Part shown: piece after piece, positions 41,127 to 50,343 of the stretch
Layout: the number at the start of each line of letters is the position of its first letter
How positions within the stretch are numbered: the stretch's first letter is position 1
From: Halorussus vallis
Lineage (GTDB): Archaea; Halobacteriota; Halobacteria; Halobacteriales; Haladaptataceae
Reading direction: 5' to 3'
Length of the DNA: 64,000 bases
NCBI RefSeq assembly: GCF_024138165.1
Contig: NZ_CP100000.1
Location: 2,108,001 to 2,172,000, forward strand
Position numbers and translations under genes: made by a program
Notes under the pieces: model-generated
What the model saw: the letters and a program-made list of their open reading frames with translations, nothing else
Databases searched by the model: none
Told to the model about the DNA's origin: nothing

Positions 41127-42197
41127 CTACTCCACCCGCGCGTCCACCACGACGTGCCAGACGCCCTCGCTGTGACTCTTGACCTTCCGGCGGTCGAGCA
41201 CCTCGACTTCCCGCCCGCGCTCGCTCGCAGCCTCGCGAAGCCGCGAAATCGGTCGGTCCCAGAGGCGTTTCTCGGGCGTCGTTTCGTGGAGGTGGACGAC
41301 ACCGCCGGGTTCCAGCGCGTCAAGGGCGGCGTCGAGGTACTCGTAGGAAGCGTCGGACGAAGCCCGACTGTCTTCCGAGCGTGGCTCGGAAGCATCGTAG
41401 TAGCCCATCACGACCCGGTCGACCTTCGGGTCGATTTCGACCTCCCGGCAGTCGGCCCGGAAGGCGTTCACGCGGTCGGCGATGTCGTTGAGCATCGCGT
41501 TCTCTATCAGATAGCGGAACGCCGCCGGGTTCTTCTCGACCGCCGTGACCTCCGCGCCGGCCCGGGCCATCGGAAGCGCGAAGTAGCCGATGCCGGCGAA
41601 CATGTCGAGGACGCGCTCGCCGGGTTCGACGACCTCGCCCATCCGGGCGCGTTCGGTCTTGTTGCCCGGCGAGAACATCACCTCCGAGAAGTCGAGCGCG
41701 TACCGGGTGCCGTGTTCGACGTGGACCGTCTCGGTGTCGCCCGCGCCCGCGACGACCGACACGTCGGGTTCGCGGTGTTCGCCCGAGACGCCGCCACGGG
41801 AAAGCACCGTGTCGGCCTCGCCGTGGAGGTCGAGTAGCGCCTCGCCGACCTCCTCGCGCTCTGCCGCGTCGAGGTCGCCGTCGAACGCCACCAGGACGAC
41901 GCTCCCCACGACCGCCCACGACTTCGGCGCGCGCTCGACGTCCTCGTCGGCCCACCCGCGCTCGCGGAGGTGCGAGTCGAGGTCCGACAGTCGGCGCTCG
42001 GGGTCGACCTGCTCGACCACGAACAGCACCGCGGTTTCCTCGGGCGGTTCGGTCACGGGGAGCGCGACCGACTCGGCGTCGTACTCCCGGACCCGCCGGG
42101 AGTCGTCGTAGACACCCTCCGCGCGCAGGGAGTCGGCGAGAATTTCGCTGTCGGGTTTCGGGACGACGGCGGCCAGCGGGACGTCGCGTTCGCTCAT
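41127..42197 (-). CDS. Trm5/Taw2-family tRNA position-37 enzyme, probably Taw2
   Basis: 356 residues. The SAM-binding core has GERVLDMFAGIGYFALPMAR, VTAVEKNPAAFRYLIENAML and HGTRYALDFSEVMFSPGNKTER. In place of the NPP-type catalytic motif of Trm5 methyltransferases it reads VDRVVMGYYDASE, and the end HSEGVWHVVVDARV resembles TYW2/Taw2, which transfer the aminocarboxypropyl group in wyosine synthesis on tRNA-Phe. The Taw2 call is favoured but not certain. The start overlaps the NMD3 stop (ATGA), so the two are cotranslated. Confidence 0.85.
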   Translation of the reverse strand: MSERDVPLAAVVPKPDSEILADSLRAEGVYDDSRRVREYDAESVALPVTEPPEETAVLFVVEQVDPERRLSDLDSHLRERGWADEDVERAPKSWAVVGSVVLVAFDGDLDAAEREEVGEALLDLHGEADTVLSRGGVSGEHREPDVSVVAGAGDTETVHVEHGTRYALDFSEVMFSPGNKTERARMGEVVEPGERVLDMFAGIGYFALPMARAGAEVTAVEKNPAAFRYLIENAMLNDIADRVNAFRADCREVEIDPKVDRVVMGYYDASEPRSEDSRASSDASYEYLDAALDALEPGGVVHLHETTPEKRLWDRPISRLREAASERGREVEVLDRRKVKSHSEGVWHVVVDARVE

Positions 42198-43333
42198 TCG
42201 TCTCCGTCGCCGTCGTCCGGCACGACGTGGAGGCCCGCGCGACTCTTCAGCACCGGCACCGTCTCGGCCTCGGGGTCCATGTAGTCGGGGCGGGCGATGG
42301 TCTTGGCCTGGTACGTCTCGGGGTCGAGGACCTGCACCGCGCGCTCGTCCTCCACCGTCACGAGGGTGGTCTCCTCGGCGTCCTCCAGATAGCCCAGGCG
42401 GCGCGCCTCGGGCGCGTCGCCCTCCTCGAAGGAGGCCTCGTACTGCTCGCCGGTGGTGAGGCGAGTTCCCTTCAGGTTGCCGCGGACGCTCCGGACGACG
42501 ACGGGGCCGTCGCCGTCCTCGGGGTCGATTATCTCGCCCGGCGCGTACGGCGGCAGGCGGACTGCGTAGGTCACCCGGTAGACCTCGTTGCCGTCCTCGT
42601 CCTCGGTGACCAGCGTCTCGGAGTCGGAGTAGCTACCGCCGAACTCCTCGACCATCTTGGCGGCGATCTTCTTGCCGATGTTGGAGGTCGAGATCTTGAT
42701 GTCGATGCCGTCGTCGGTCTCCTTCGACTCGGTGACGAAGGCGTCGCGGTCGCCGGTCGCCTCCATATCGGCGACGATGTCGTGGGCGATGACGTCGGCG
42801 CGCTCGACCTCCTCGGGGGTCGGGTCGCGGTCCCGCGCCCGGACCTGGACGATGCTGGCGTAGTAGTCGCCGGCGATACGACCGCACCGCGTGCAGGTCT
42901 GTCTGGAAATCATCACCGGCACCATCACCTCCTCCTCGACGAAGGTGTCCCGGACGATGCCCGAGAAGTGACAGTGCATCCGGATGGTGTTCTGGTCGAT
43001 CTGCTCGGGTTCGACCTGCCAGGAGACGTCGCGGGCGTCGAGGTGGACGCCGAGCGCGTTGCTGACCTCCTCGATGGCGACGTCGGTGTAGTCCTGGGCG
43101 TCGACGTCGACCCAGCGGTTACCGCGGTAGACGGCGCCGCACTGGGCGCAGACGCGGACCTCGATGCGGTCGGGCGCGTCCACGAGGTCGAAGCGGTCGA
43201 AGTAGCACGCGTCGCAGAGCTTTCGCTCCTTGCCGCGTTTGCCGACCGCGTCAGGGAGCGCCTCGCGCTCCGCGAGGTCGGTTTCGATGGGGTCCCCGCA
43301 GTTCGGGCAGAACTCGCGGGCTTCGGTTGTCAT
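42194..43333 (-). CDS. NMD3 ribosome-biogenesis protein
   Basis: 379 residues. The N terminus carries cysteine pairs FCPNCGDPIE, KLCDACYFDR, RVCAQCGAVYRGN, and later QTCTRCGRIAGDYY, as in archaeal NMD3. LSH-like and beta domains follow. Eukaryotic NMD3 is the 60S export adaptor; in archaea it is taken to act in large-subunit assembly or quality control. Coupled to the downstream Taw2-like gene, giving a translation-related operon. Complete. Confidence 0.95.
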   Translation of the reverse strand: MTTEAREFCPNCGDPIETDLAEREALPDAVGKRGKERKLCDACYFDRFDLVDAPDRIEVRVCAQCGAVYRGNRWVDVDAQDYTDVAIEEVSNALGVHLDARDVSWQVEPEQIDQNTIRMHCHFSGIVRDTFVEEEVMVPVMISRQTCTRCGRIAGDYYASIVQVRARDRDPTPEEVERADVIAHDIVADMEATGDRDAFVTESKETDDGIDIKISTSNIGKKIAAKMVEEFGGSYSDSETLVTEDEDGNEVYRVTYAVRLPPYAPGEIIDPEDGDGPVVVRSVRGNLKGTRLTTGEQYEASFEEGDAPEARRLGYLEDAEETTLVTVEDERAVQVLDPETYQAKTIARPDYMDPEAETVPVLKSRAGLHVVPDDGDGDE

Positions 43334-43444
43334 GGACGAGCCTAGGTCGTTCTCACTTTTAAGTCTGTAGAAGCGTAGACGCCCGCGAAACTGCGCGACG
43401 GCCGAGAATTCGGCGGCGTCGAACGAAGGAGGTGAGTCCGCCGA

Positions 43445-43903
43445 CTACGAGTCCCTCGTCGCGACCAGGATGCCGACGCCCAGAAGCAACAGACTCGCGC
43501 CGACCCAGTGCGGGTTGAACGCCTGCGTGCCGTGGACCACGTCGTGGATGCCCAGCACGTAGTGGTCGACGGTGCCGTCGAAGACGTTGAACAGGCCCGC
43601 GCCGACGAGAACCGCCCCGAACGCACGGAGTGCCGAGTGCGACGCCGCCGACCCGTTCAGTTCGCGCCAGACGACCGCCATCCCGACGGTCATCACGCCG
43701 ACCATCGCGAGCGAGAACAGGCCGTCGTAGTAGATGTTCGTCCGGAGGCCCGAGAGGGTGTTCGGCGTGAAGAAGTCCGAGAGCAGGTGGTGCCACTGGA
43801 GAACGAGGTGGAAGAGCAGGACGTCCAACAGCGCGCCGGCGCCGAAGCCGAAGACGCCCGCGCCGAGCAGGACGGTCCGCTCGCCGCCGGTTCGAGCGCT
43901 CAT
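43445..43903 (-). CDS. DUF2243 membrane protein
   Basis: 152 residues from MSARTGGERTVLLGAGVFGF. About four helices with the family signature GALLDVLLFHLVLQWHHLLS and NVFDGTVDHYVLGIHDVVHG. Conserved His and Asp within membranes suggest metal binding, but the function of DUF2243 is unknown. A longer in-frame start exists but adds a basic, low-complexity stretch. Confidence 0.88.
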   Translation of the reverse strand: MSARTGGERTVLLGAGVFGFGAGALLDVLLFHLVLQWHHLLSDFFTPNTLSGLRTNIYYDGLFSLAMVGVMTVGMAVVWRELNGSAASHSALRAFGAVLVGAGLFNVFDGTVDHYVLGIHDVVHGTQAFNPHWVGASLLLLGVGILVATRDS

Positions 43904-43957
43904 ACGCGGCGTTCGACCGGAACGCGGAAATCCTCGGTGGCCCGGCAAACTGGAGAA

Positions 43958-44007
43958 CTCGCCGGCCTAGGCGAATCGGCCGCGGCCGATTCGCCTAGGC
44001 CGGCGAG
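43958..44007. repeat. Perfect 50-bp palindrome
   Basis: Two 25-base arms with no spacer (43958-43982 and 43983-44007); the left arm starts ctcgccggcctaggcgaatc. It lies 15 bases downstream of the epimerase stop (reverse strand) and 54 bases upstream of the DUF2243 start. This is the longest uninterrupted palindrome I found in the window. Confidence 0.95.
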
Positions 44008-44022
44008 GCTTTCGGGTTTCGC

Positions 44023-44919
44023 TTACTCGCTCCGGACCAGTTCCGGTCCCGCCACGTCCTCGTCGGCCGCCTCGCGCCACGAGTGCTCGGGTTCCCAGTC
44101 GAGCACCTCGCGGGCCTTCGCCACCGACAGCGCCGCGTCGTCGCCCGAGACGTTCGAGTCGTCGGGCACCTCGCCGAAGAACTCCCGGAGCGCGTCCTCA
44201 ATGGGCCGTTCGAGGTAGTTGTCGGCCGCGGCGGCGTGGAACGGTTCGTGGCCGGAGAAGTCGGCTTCCAGCGCGGCCAAGACGATACCGGCCACGTCGC
44301 GGACGTCGACGTACGACCAGAAGTTGCCCGCGCCCGCCGCGAGATCCTCGCGGGCGTCGACGCACGCGTACTCGCCGGGGTACTGTATCCACGACGGGCG
44401 GACGGAGGCGACGGGGACGCCGTACCGGCGCGCGACCATATTCCCGACCTCCTCGCCGACCACCTTCGAGGTGCCGTAGGGGTCCTCGGGTCGTAGCGAG
44501 TGGGCCTCCCGAATCGGGAGGTAGGCGGGCAGACGCTTCTCCTCGGCGAACGCGAAGCCGTAGGCGCTCTCGCTGGAGGCCCAGGCGATTCGGGCGCCAG
44601 CACGGCCCGCGCCCACGAGGACGTTGTACGCCGCCAGCACGTTGGTTTCGAACACCCGGCCGCCCGCGTGGCGGGTCGGCGAGGGGAGGGCGGCCCAGTG
44701 GACCACCGCGTCGGGGTCGAGGTCGGCCAGCAGGTCCAGCGCCTCCCCGCGGTTCGTGAGATCAGCGGCGCGGAAATCGAGGTTCTCGCGGGCGTCTACC
44801 TCCCAACCGGGGTGGCTCCGGTCGACGCAGACGACTCGCCACCCCTCGTCAGCGAGGTGGCCGGCTATCCAGCGGCCGGAGCGACCGAGACCGCCCGTGA
44901 CGACGACGGTTCCTGGCAT
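44023..44919 (-). CDS. NAD-dependent epimerase/dehydratase (extended SDR)
   Basis: 298 residues. Nucleotide-binding VVVTGGLGRSGRWIAGHLAD, DAVVHWAALPSPT, catalytic Ser in WASSESAYGFAF and the Tyr-x3-Lys in YGTSKVVGEEV. Acts on a nucleotide sugar or related alcohol. No sugar cluster is nearby. Complete, followed by the 50-bp palindrome. Confidence 0.92.
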   Translation of the reverse strand: MPGTVVVTGGLGRSGRWIAGHLADEGWRVVCVDRSHPGWEVDARENLDFRAADLTNRGEALDLLADLDPDAVVHWAALPSPTRHAGGRVFETNVLAAYNVLVGAGRAGARIAWASSESAYGFAFAEEKRLPAYLPIREAHSLRPEDPYGTSKVVGEEVGNMVARRYGVPVASVRPSWIQYPGEYACVDAREDLAAGAGNFWSYVDVRDVAGIVLAALEADFSGHEPFHAAAADNYLERPIEDALREFFGEVPDDSNVSGDDAALSVAKAREVLDWEPEHSWREAADEDVAGPELVRSE

Positions 44920-45003
44920 GCGCCGGGATTCGAGGGCATCGGGGTAAAAGGTGGGCGTCGCGGAAAGACTCCGCGAGGCACGCCACGGAAATCGGGAGAA
45001 TCG

Positions 45004-45756
45004 CTACCAGAAGCCGGTTCCGGCGGACATCTCCACCAGCCCCGAGGAGAGTGCCCAGTACGCCAGCGCGAAGATGAGCGCGTCGTAGAGGCCGTGGACC
45101 AGAATCGGCACCACCAGGTTCTCGGTCCAGACGTAGAGGTAGCCCAGCAGAATCGACAGGCCGAACAGGATGACCAGCGTCACGCCCACCGCCACCGGGT
45201 TCGGCGTGGCGATGACGGTCGTCGGGATGTGGACGAGTGCGAACAGGACGCTCGAGATGAGTATCGCGGGTAGCGTCGAAATCGCGTCGTCGAGGTACCG
45301 CTGGATGACGCCGCGAAACAGCAGTTCCTCGGCGGGGCCGACGACCAGAATCGACAGCGGGACCAGCGCCAGCAGCGTGGTTAGGTAGCCCTCCTCGGCC
45401 AGTTGCGTCACCGAGTTGCCGGCCAGCGGGAGGCCGAGCGCCTGGGCGGTCAGGATGGCGACGAGGCGGAAGACGAACAGCGCGACGGTCCCGCCGACGA
45501 CGAAACCGAGCGCGCGACCGGTCGGCGAGCGGACGTTGAGGTAGTCGAACCCGTGACTGGTCGCCCGGAGGAAGACGAGCGCGGCGGCGACGAAGCCCAG
45601 TTCCTGGAGGACGAGCGCGGCGACGAACTGCGTGAGCGCGTCGAGCGACACCACGATAGCCGGAATCGACAGCAGGACGCCCAGGACGATTCCCAGCACG
45701 GTGAGGCCGGTGGCGACGCCGACCCGCCGGAGCGGACTGGCCGCGGAGTGTGACAT
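45004..45756 (-). CDS. CPBP-family intramembrane protease, second copy
   Basis: 250 residues from MSHSAASPLRRVGVATGLTV, about seven helices. Motifs GPAEELLFRGVIQRYLD, VLFALVHIPTTVIA and VHGLYDALIFAL match the copy at 24615. The upstream in-frame sequence is not membrane-like and is excluded. Probably a paralogue with a different substrate; the divergent htpX gene is another membrane protease, which makes this a small membrane-quality-control cluster. Confidence 0.92.
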   Translation of the reverse strand: MSHSAASPLRRVGVATGLTVLGIVLGVLLSIPAIVVSLDALTQFVAALVLQELGFVAAALVFLRATSHGFDYLNVRSPTGRALGFVVGGTVALFVFRLVAILTAQALGLPLAGNSVTQLAEEGYLTTLLALVPLSILVVGPAEELLFRGVIQRYLDDAISTLPAILISSVLFALVHIPTTVIATPNPVAVGVTLVILFGLSILLGYLYVWTENLVVPILVHGLYDALIFALAYWALSSGLVEMSAGTGFW

Positions 45757-45899
45757 CACGGAGAAGTGACAACGCGAGACGACAAATAGATTGCCGGGCG
45801 GCCGACCGCGCCGCGAGGGCCGGATTCGGCGGGGCGCGGGGTTCGACGAGGCGCGAAACACGACGAACGTTTAAACCGGCTGAGACCCTACGGACGCCC

Positions 45900-46766
45900 A
45901 TGAAGTGGAAGGCAGACTGGGGACTTCGCGGGCGGATGGCGCTGACGATGTTCCTGCTGTTCGCGCTGTACATCGTGTTCATCGGCGTCCTCTCGCAGTT
46001 CGTCCAGATACTCTCCCTCGTACTGATAATGGGCGCGTTCTCGCTCGCCCAGTTCTTCTTCAGCGACAGGATTACGCTGTGGAGCATGGGCGCACACGAG
46101 GTCAGCGAACAGGAGTACCCCGAACTCCACCGGATGGTCGGTCGACTGAGCCAGCAGGCCGACCTGCCCAAGCCGACGGTCGCCGTCTCGGACAGTCGCG
46201 TCCCGAACGCGTTCGCCACCGGGCGCTCCCAGAAGAGTTCGGCGGTCTGCGTGACGACCGGCCTGCTCAACACCCTCGACAGCGACGAACTGGAGGGCGT
46301 GCTGGCCCACGAACTCGCCCACGTCAAGAACCGCGACGTGATGGTGATGACCATCGCGTCGTTCCTCTCGACCCTCGCGTTCCTCGTGGTCCGGTGGGGC
46401 TGGTGGTTCGGCGGCGGCGACGACGACAGCCCGCAGGTGTGGGTCGCCATCCTCGCCTCGCTGGTCGTCTGGATCGTCAGCTTCCTGCTCATCCGGACGC
46501 TCAGCCGCTACCGCGAGTTCGCGGCCGACCGCGGCGGCGCGAGCATCACCGGCAAGCCCTCGGCGCTGGCGTCGGCGCTGATGACCATCGACGGCCGGAT
46601 GGACAAGGTCCCCAAGCGGGACCTCCGCGAGAAGTCGGAGATGAACGCGTTCTTCATCATCCCCCTGAAGGGCGACTTCATCGGGAAAATCTTCAGCACC
46701 CACCCGAGCACCGAAGCGCGGGTCGAGCGCCTGCGCGACCTCGAACGCGAGATGGAGTCGGCCTGA
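45900..46766 (+). CDS. htpX: M48-family membrane metalloprotease HtpX
   Basis: 288 residues. Two N-terminal helices (about 12-55), zinc motif VLAHELAHVKNRD with the downstream Glu in YREFAADRGGASIT, two further helices between them, and STHPSTEARVERLRDLE at the C terminus. Degrades misfolded membrane proteins at the cytoplasmic face. Start ATG at 45900 follows a TATA-like gtttaaacc about 30 bases upstream. Divergent from the CPBP protease gene. Confidence 0.95.
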   Translation: MKWKADWGLRGRMALTMFLLFALYIVFIGVLSQFVQILSLVLIMGAFSLAQFFFSDRITLWSMGAHEVSEQEYPELHRMVGRLSQQADLPKPTVAVSDSRVPNAFATGRSQKSSAVCVTTGLLNTLDSDELEGVLAHELAHVKNRDVMVMTIASFLSTLAFLVVRWGWWFGGGDDDSPQVWVAILASLVVWIVSFLLIRTLSRYREFAADRGGASITGKPSALASALMTIDGRMDKVPKRDLREKSEMNAFFIIPLKGDFIGKIFSTHPSTEARVERLRDLEREMESA

Positions 46767-46777
46767 GCGGGGACGCG

Positions 46778-46809
46778 GGTCGAATCGGCTCGGTCGAGCC
46801 GATTCGACC
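46778..46809. repeat. 15-bp inverted repeat after htpX
   Basis: Perfect arms 46778-46792 and 46795-46809 with a two-base loop, 11 bases after the htpX stop. Confidence 0.9.
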
Positions 46810-46845
46810 GAATACGAACCGTGCGCTGTTCTTTCGGGTGTCAGT

Positions 46846-46892
46846 TCCGTGGTGCGAGTCGCGACGCGCCGCGTCGCGACTCGCACCACGGA
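46846..46892. repeat. 22-bp inverted repeat between convergent genes
   Basis: Perfect arms 46846-46867 and 46871-46892 with a three-base loop. It ends 16 bases before the stop codon of the convergent DsrE-like gene; together with the repeat at 46778 it fills the 142-base gap. Confidence 0.92.
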
Positions 46893-46908
46893 CAATCGAG
46901 CCCCCGGT

Positions 46909-47247
46909 TCAGGGAATCTTGACGTACGCGTAGCCGTCGGCCTGCAACTTCGCGAGTTCGCCCACGCCCGTGGGCACCGTCTCGATACCGTCGAGGAGGT
47001 CCGACTCGTCCACGCCCCGGGAGTCGAGGCTGTTCCGGCACGCGAGTAGCGAGACGCCGTTCTCCGCCAGGGCCTCGACGCGTTCGGGGTCGGTCGAGTC
47101 GGTTGTCAGCAGGGCGACGCCGTCGCCGTTCGCCACGAGCGCGGACGACTCGACCGCGGTCGAGTCGTCCGCGAGCAGGTTCTCGACGTTCGACACCGCG
47201 TGGTCCTGTTCGCCGCGTTCGCCGCTGAAGTGGAGTACGACGTTCAC
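46909..47247 (-). CDS. DsrE/F-like small protein
   Basis: 112 residues from GTG (VNVVLHFSGERGEQDHAVS). The fold is shown by a strand-helix start, ENLLADDSTAVESSALVANG, then SLLACRNSLDSRGVDESDLL and VPTGVGELAKLQADGYAYV. The single Cys in LLACRNSL is at the position of the active Cys of DsrE-type sulfur-transfer proteins. Likely sulfur handling or a regulatory homologue. Frame extends upstream but the family begins here. Confidence 0.85.
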   Translation of the reverse strand: MNVVLHFSGERGEQDHAVSNVENLLADDSTAVESSALVANGDGVALLTTDSTDPERVEALAENGVSLLACRNSLDSRGVDESDLLDGIETVPTGVGELAKLQADGYAYVKIP

Positions 47248-47337
47248 GGTTGCGTCTTCGGTCCGGGTCACCGTCTGCGTGTCGGCGGGCGGGTTTCGGT
47301 ACCGCCTCTTTTTGTCGCCGGGTGCGTAGACGGCCCC

Positions 47338-47943
47338 ATGGGATTGTTCGACGGACTGCGGGAGGTGCTCGGCATCCGCGCGGAGGCCGACGCCACGCGG
47401 AAGGCCGACCCCGAGGACCTCTTCGGGATGAGCACGGCTCACATCACGATGGAAGCGGAGTTGGGCTACGAACCGACCGGCGACGCCGCGCTGTTCTTCT
47501 CGGAGGTCGACAACACCGACTTCTCGACGGTGGTCGAGGAGGTCCGCGAGATACTCGACGTGGGCGAGGAGGAGACGGGCACCCGCACCGAGGACTTCGT
47601 CGACGACTACGGCTACTCGTGGATCGTGTTCTGCGACTCGGACTTCGAAGACCTCGTGACCAGCATCCACTTCGCCTCCGACACCCTCATCGAGCGCGAC
47701 TACGGGTCGCGGCTTCTCGGAGCGATGTTCGCGTTTCGGAAGGACGACCAGCTCGCCTACTGGGTGTACTCGTTCCGCCGCGGGGCGTACTACCCGCTGG
47801 TGCCGAAGGGGACGAGTGACCGCGACTCGAAGGCGGAGTTCAAACTCGAGAGCAACCTGGACGGCGAACTCTCGATAGAGAAGGACAAGGAGTACTGGTA
47901 CGCGCTGTTGCCCGACACGCCCGGCGCCCACCCCTGGGAGTGA
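47338..47943 (+). CDS. pspAB: PspA-associated protein PspAB
   Basis: 201 residues: MGLFDGLREVLGIRAEADAT, then ADPEDLFGMSTAHITMEAEL and VDDYGYSWIVFCDSDFEDLV match the haloarchaeal PspAB family, which accompanies PspA/IM30-type membrane-stress proteins. No pspA gene is adjacent here; the neighbours htpX and the CPBP protease also handle membrane stress. Divergent from the DsrE-like gene. Start ATG at 47338 fixed by the MGLFDGL motif. Confidence 0.85.
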   Translation: MGLFDGLREVLGIRAEADATRKADPEDLFGMSTAHITMEAELGYEPTGDAALFFSEVDNTDFSTVVEEVREILDVGEEETGTRTEDFVDDYGYSWIVFCDSDFEDLVTSIHFASDTLIERDYGSRLLGAMFAFRKDDQLAYWVYSFRRGAYYPLVPKGTSDRDSKAEFKLESNLDGELSIEKDKEYWYALLPDTPGAHPWE

Positions 47944-48048
47944 ATTCGGGACGACTTGGCGGGACGGACTTCGGCCGGCATTTAAAGGGAGTTGTTCGAA
48001 CAAGCCTCAGTTACACGCAGGTCGGTTCAGTATCGCCCACCGAGAACC

Positions 48049-49484
48049 GTGTCCGAGTACGATGGTCGAAGGCTGGGAGAGGGTGTCGGTGAACACTGGC
48101 GCCGACTCGTCGGGGCGGCAGGCGGCAGACGCCTCGTCGTCGGACTGGGCGGCGCCTACGTCGCGGTCGGGGCCGCGCGCGCACTTTTCGTCGTGGCCAC
48201 GGGACGGCCGTCGCTGGCGGCGGTCGTGGATTTCCTGCTCGTCGGCGTCCCCGGCCTCATCGTCCTGTACGGCGGCGTTCGACTGTCGGAAACCGCCATC
48301 GACCCGGACACGTATCCGCGAATCGTCGCCTGGTGTCTGGCCGGGTTCGTCGTGGTGCTGGCCGTAATCGAACTGCTGAACCTCGAACCCGGGGTGACTA
48401 TCGCCTATCCCCGGTGGTCGTTCACCCTCGGAACCGCGTTCGGAATCGCGGCCGGGTTCGGTGTCGGCGTGAACGACGCGCGCGCGCCATCACGCACGCA
48501 CGAGCGGTCGAGCGGCACAACCGAACCCTCGAACGCCAGAACGACCGACAGGACTCGTTCGCCCGGATGGTCGCCCACGAACTCAAGAACCCGCTCTCCA
48601 TCGCCCAGATATACCTCGAACGAGTCGCCGAGGGCGACGACGCCGCGTTCGGGGAAGTGAAGACCGCGCTCGAACGCGTCGAGGAGATGATAGAGATCAT
48701 CCTCGTGACCGCGCGCGGAACTGGCGGTTCGCCCGACCGCGAGACGGTTTCGCTGGACGCGGTCGCGACCGAGGCGTGGGCCGACCTGCCGGTCGAGGGC
48801 GCAGACCTCGTCGTCGAAACCGAGCGGACGGTGACCGCGGACCCGATTCACCTGCGGCACCTGCTCGAGAACCTGTTTAAGAACGCGGCAGAACACGGCT
48901 CCGCGAGCCCTCGCCAGAACGACGGAGACGCGGCGGAGCACGGCGACGGCCGGCTGACGGTCCGCGTCGGGGCGCTCTCGGACGGATTCTACGTCGAAGA
49001 CGACGGCCCGGGTATCCCCGAAGACGAGCGCGAGGCCGTCTTCGAGGCCGGCCACACCACGGACCGCGACGGAATCGGGATAGGGCTGACGTTCGTCGTT
49101 CAACTGGTCGAGGCGTACGGCTGGCACTGCAGCGTCACGGACGGCGCCGACGGCGGTGCGCGCTTCGAGTTCACGGCGGTCGACGGAGTCTCGCCCGGCG
49201 GCGAGACACCCCGTCTCGACGCCGTGACGACGAGTCGACGCGAGCCGCTGGAGTTCAGTTCTCGACGCACCGCGGGAGTTCGACCTCGAAGATGGCGCCC
49301 CGCGGGTCGTTGTCGCGCACCGAGAGTCGGCCGCCGTAGGACGACACCAGCGTGTCGGCCAGAAATAGCCCGAAGCCGTGGTCGCCGCCGTCGGCCGCCT
49401 CGAAGACGTCGGGCTTGTCCGGGTCGGGGATTCCCGGTCCGTTGTCGGCGACGCGGACCGTCACCGTCTCGGCGGCCTCCGTGA
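48049..49484 (+). pseudogene. Membrane sensor histidine kinase, frameshifted
   Basis: The first part (48049-48480, GTG start VSEYDGRRLGEGVGEHWRR) encodes four membrane helices like those of the kinase at 10603. The kinase core (ARMVAHELKNPLSIAQIYLE, NLFKNAAEHG, VEDDGPGIPEDERE, GIGIGLTFVV) is in another frame. The switch falls in a (CG)5 run at 48477-48486. By alignment with the paralogue (YHDARARTRAV versus VNDARA + RAITHARAV), an extra CG unit explains it. The core frame also runs to 49484, through about 230 bases of the convergent kinase gene, with an Arg-rich tail unlike the family. No PAS domain. Confidence 0.85.
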
Positions 49485-50343
49485 CCCGGAGGTCGACCCG
49501 GGGCGTCTCGCTGTCGTTGTGTTCGACGGCGTTCGAGAGCAGGTTGCCGAACACCCGCGAGAGCGCTTCGTTCGCGACCACGCAGGCGTTGTCCGGGACC
49601 TCGGCGTCGAACTCCGCCGCCTCGAACGTCGAACCGACCCGTTCGAGTTCGGCCGCGAGGAGGTCGGCGAGTTCGACGCGTTCGAGGTCGGCCTCGTTCA
49701 GCACGGTCCGGGTGACGGTCCGCGAGGAACGAATCAGGTCGGTTGCGTCCTTGCTCTGGGCCTCTACAGTGTCCAGCCACTCCGCGCCGTCGGCGTCGAC
49801 GTGTTCCCGGAGGATGGCGGCGTGGCTCTGGACCACCGAGAGGTCGTTGAGGATGTCGTGGCGCAGCAGGCGGTTCAGGAAGAAGACGGCGTCCCTGGCC
49901 CGCCTGACCTCGGCCGCCTCTCGGCGGACCCTGACGACGAGGACGCCGGACGTGAAGCCGACGATGGCGCCCGCGTCGGCCGCGAACAGCAGGCTGAACG
50001 CGGCCTCGCCGACGGCGTGTTCCTCCGCGAGTCGGATGGCGACGGTGAACCCCTGGATGCAGAGCATCGTGGCCAGGCCGCCGACCGACCAGAAGAAGAC
50101 GCGCCACTCCTTCGCGGCCGGGAGTTCGCTCGCGCGGAGCCAGTAGCCGGCGTAGACGACCGTCCCCGAGAGCACGAGTCCGAACGCCAGCGCGACGACC
50201 GACGGCGCGAGGATGCCGTCCGACTGGAGGTCCTCGACCAGGTTCAAAATCGCGCCGAGCGAGAGGAGCACGCCGAGTCCGGTCACCGCCCACGGGGCGA
50301 ACCCCGAGCGAGCGTCTTCTGCGGCGAGAGACGGGCGGTCCAT
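49255..50343 (-). CDS. Sensor histidine kinase
   Basis: 362 residues from MDRPSLAAEDARSGFAPWAV. Four membrane helices in the first 145 residues, phosphoacceptor region LNRLLRHDILNDLSVVQSHA, N-box NLLSNAVEHNDSE, ADNGPGIPDPDK and GGDHGFGLFLADTLV. The RHDILND form is the haloarchaeal HisKA variant. Membrane sensor with no PAS domain; partner regulator not adjacent. Its 3' end overlaps the run-on frame of the broken kinase. Reverse-strand TATA-like aacttatgg lies 30-40 bases upstream. Confidence 0.92.
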   Translation of the reverse strand: MDRPSLAAEDARSGFAPWAVTGLGVLLSLGAILNLVEDLQSDGILAPSVVALAFGLVLSGTVVYAGYWLRASELPAAKEWRVFFWSVGGLATMLCIQGFTVAIRLAEEHAVGEAAFSLLFAADAGAIVGFTSGVLVVRVRREAAEVRRARDAVFFLNRLLRHDILNDLSVVQSHAAILREHVDADGAEWLDTVEAQSKDATDLIRSSRTVTRTVLNEADLERVELADLLAAELERVGSTFEAAEFDAEVPDNACVVANEALSRVFGNLLSNAVEHNDSETPRVDLRVTEAAETVTVRVADNGPGIPDPDKPDVFEAADGGDHGFGLFLADTLVSSYGGRLSVRDNDPRGAIFEVELPRCVEN

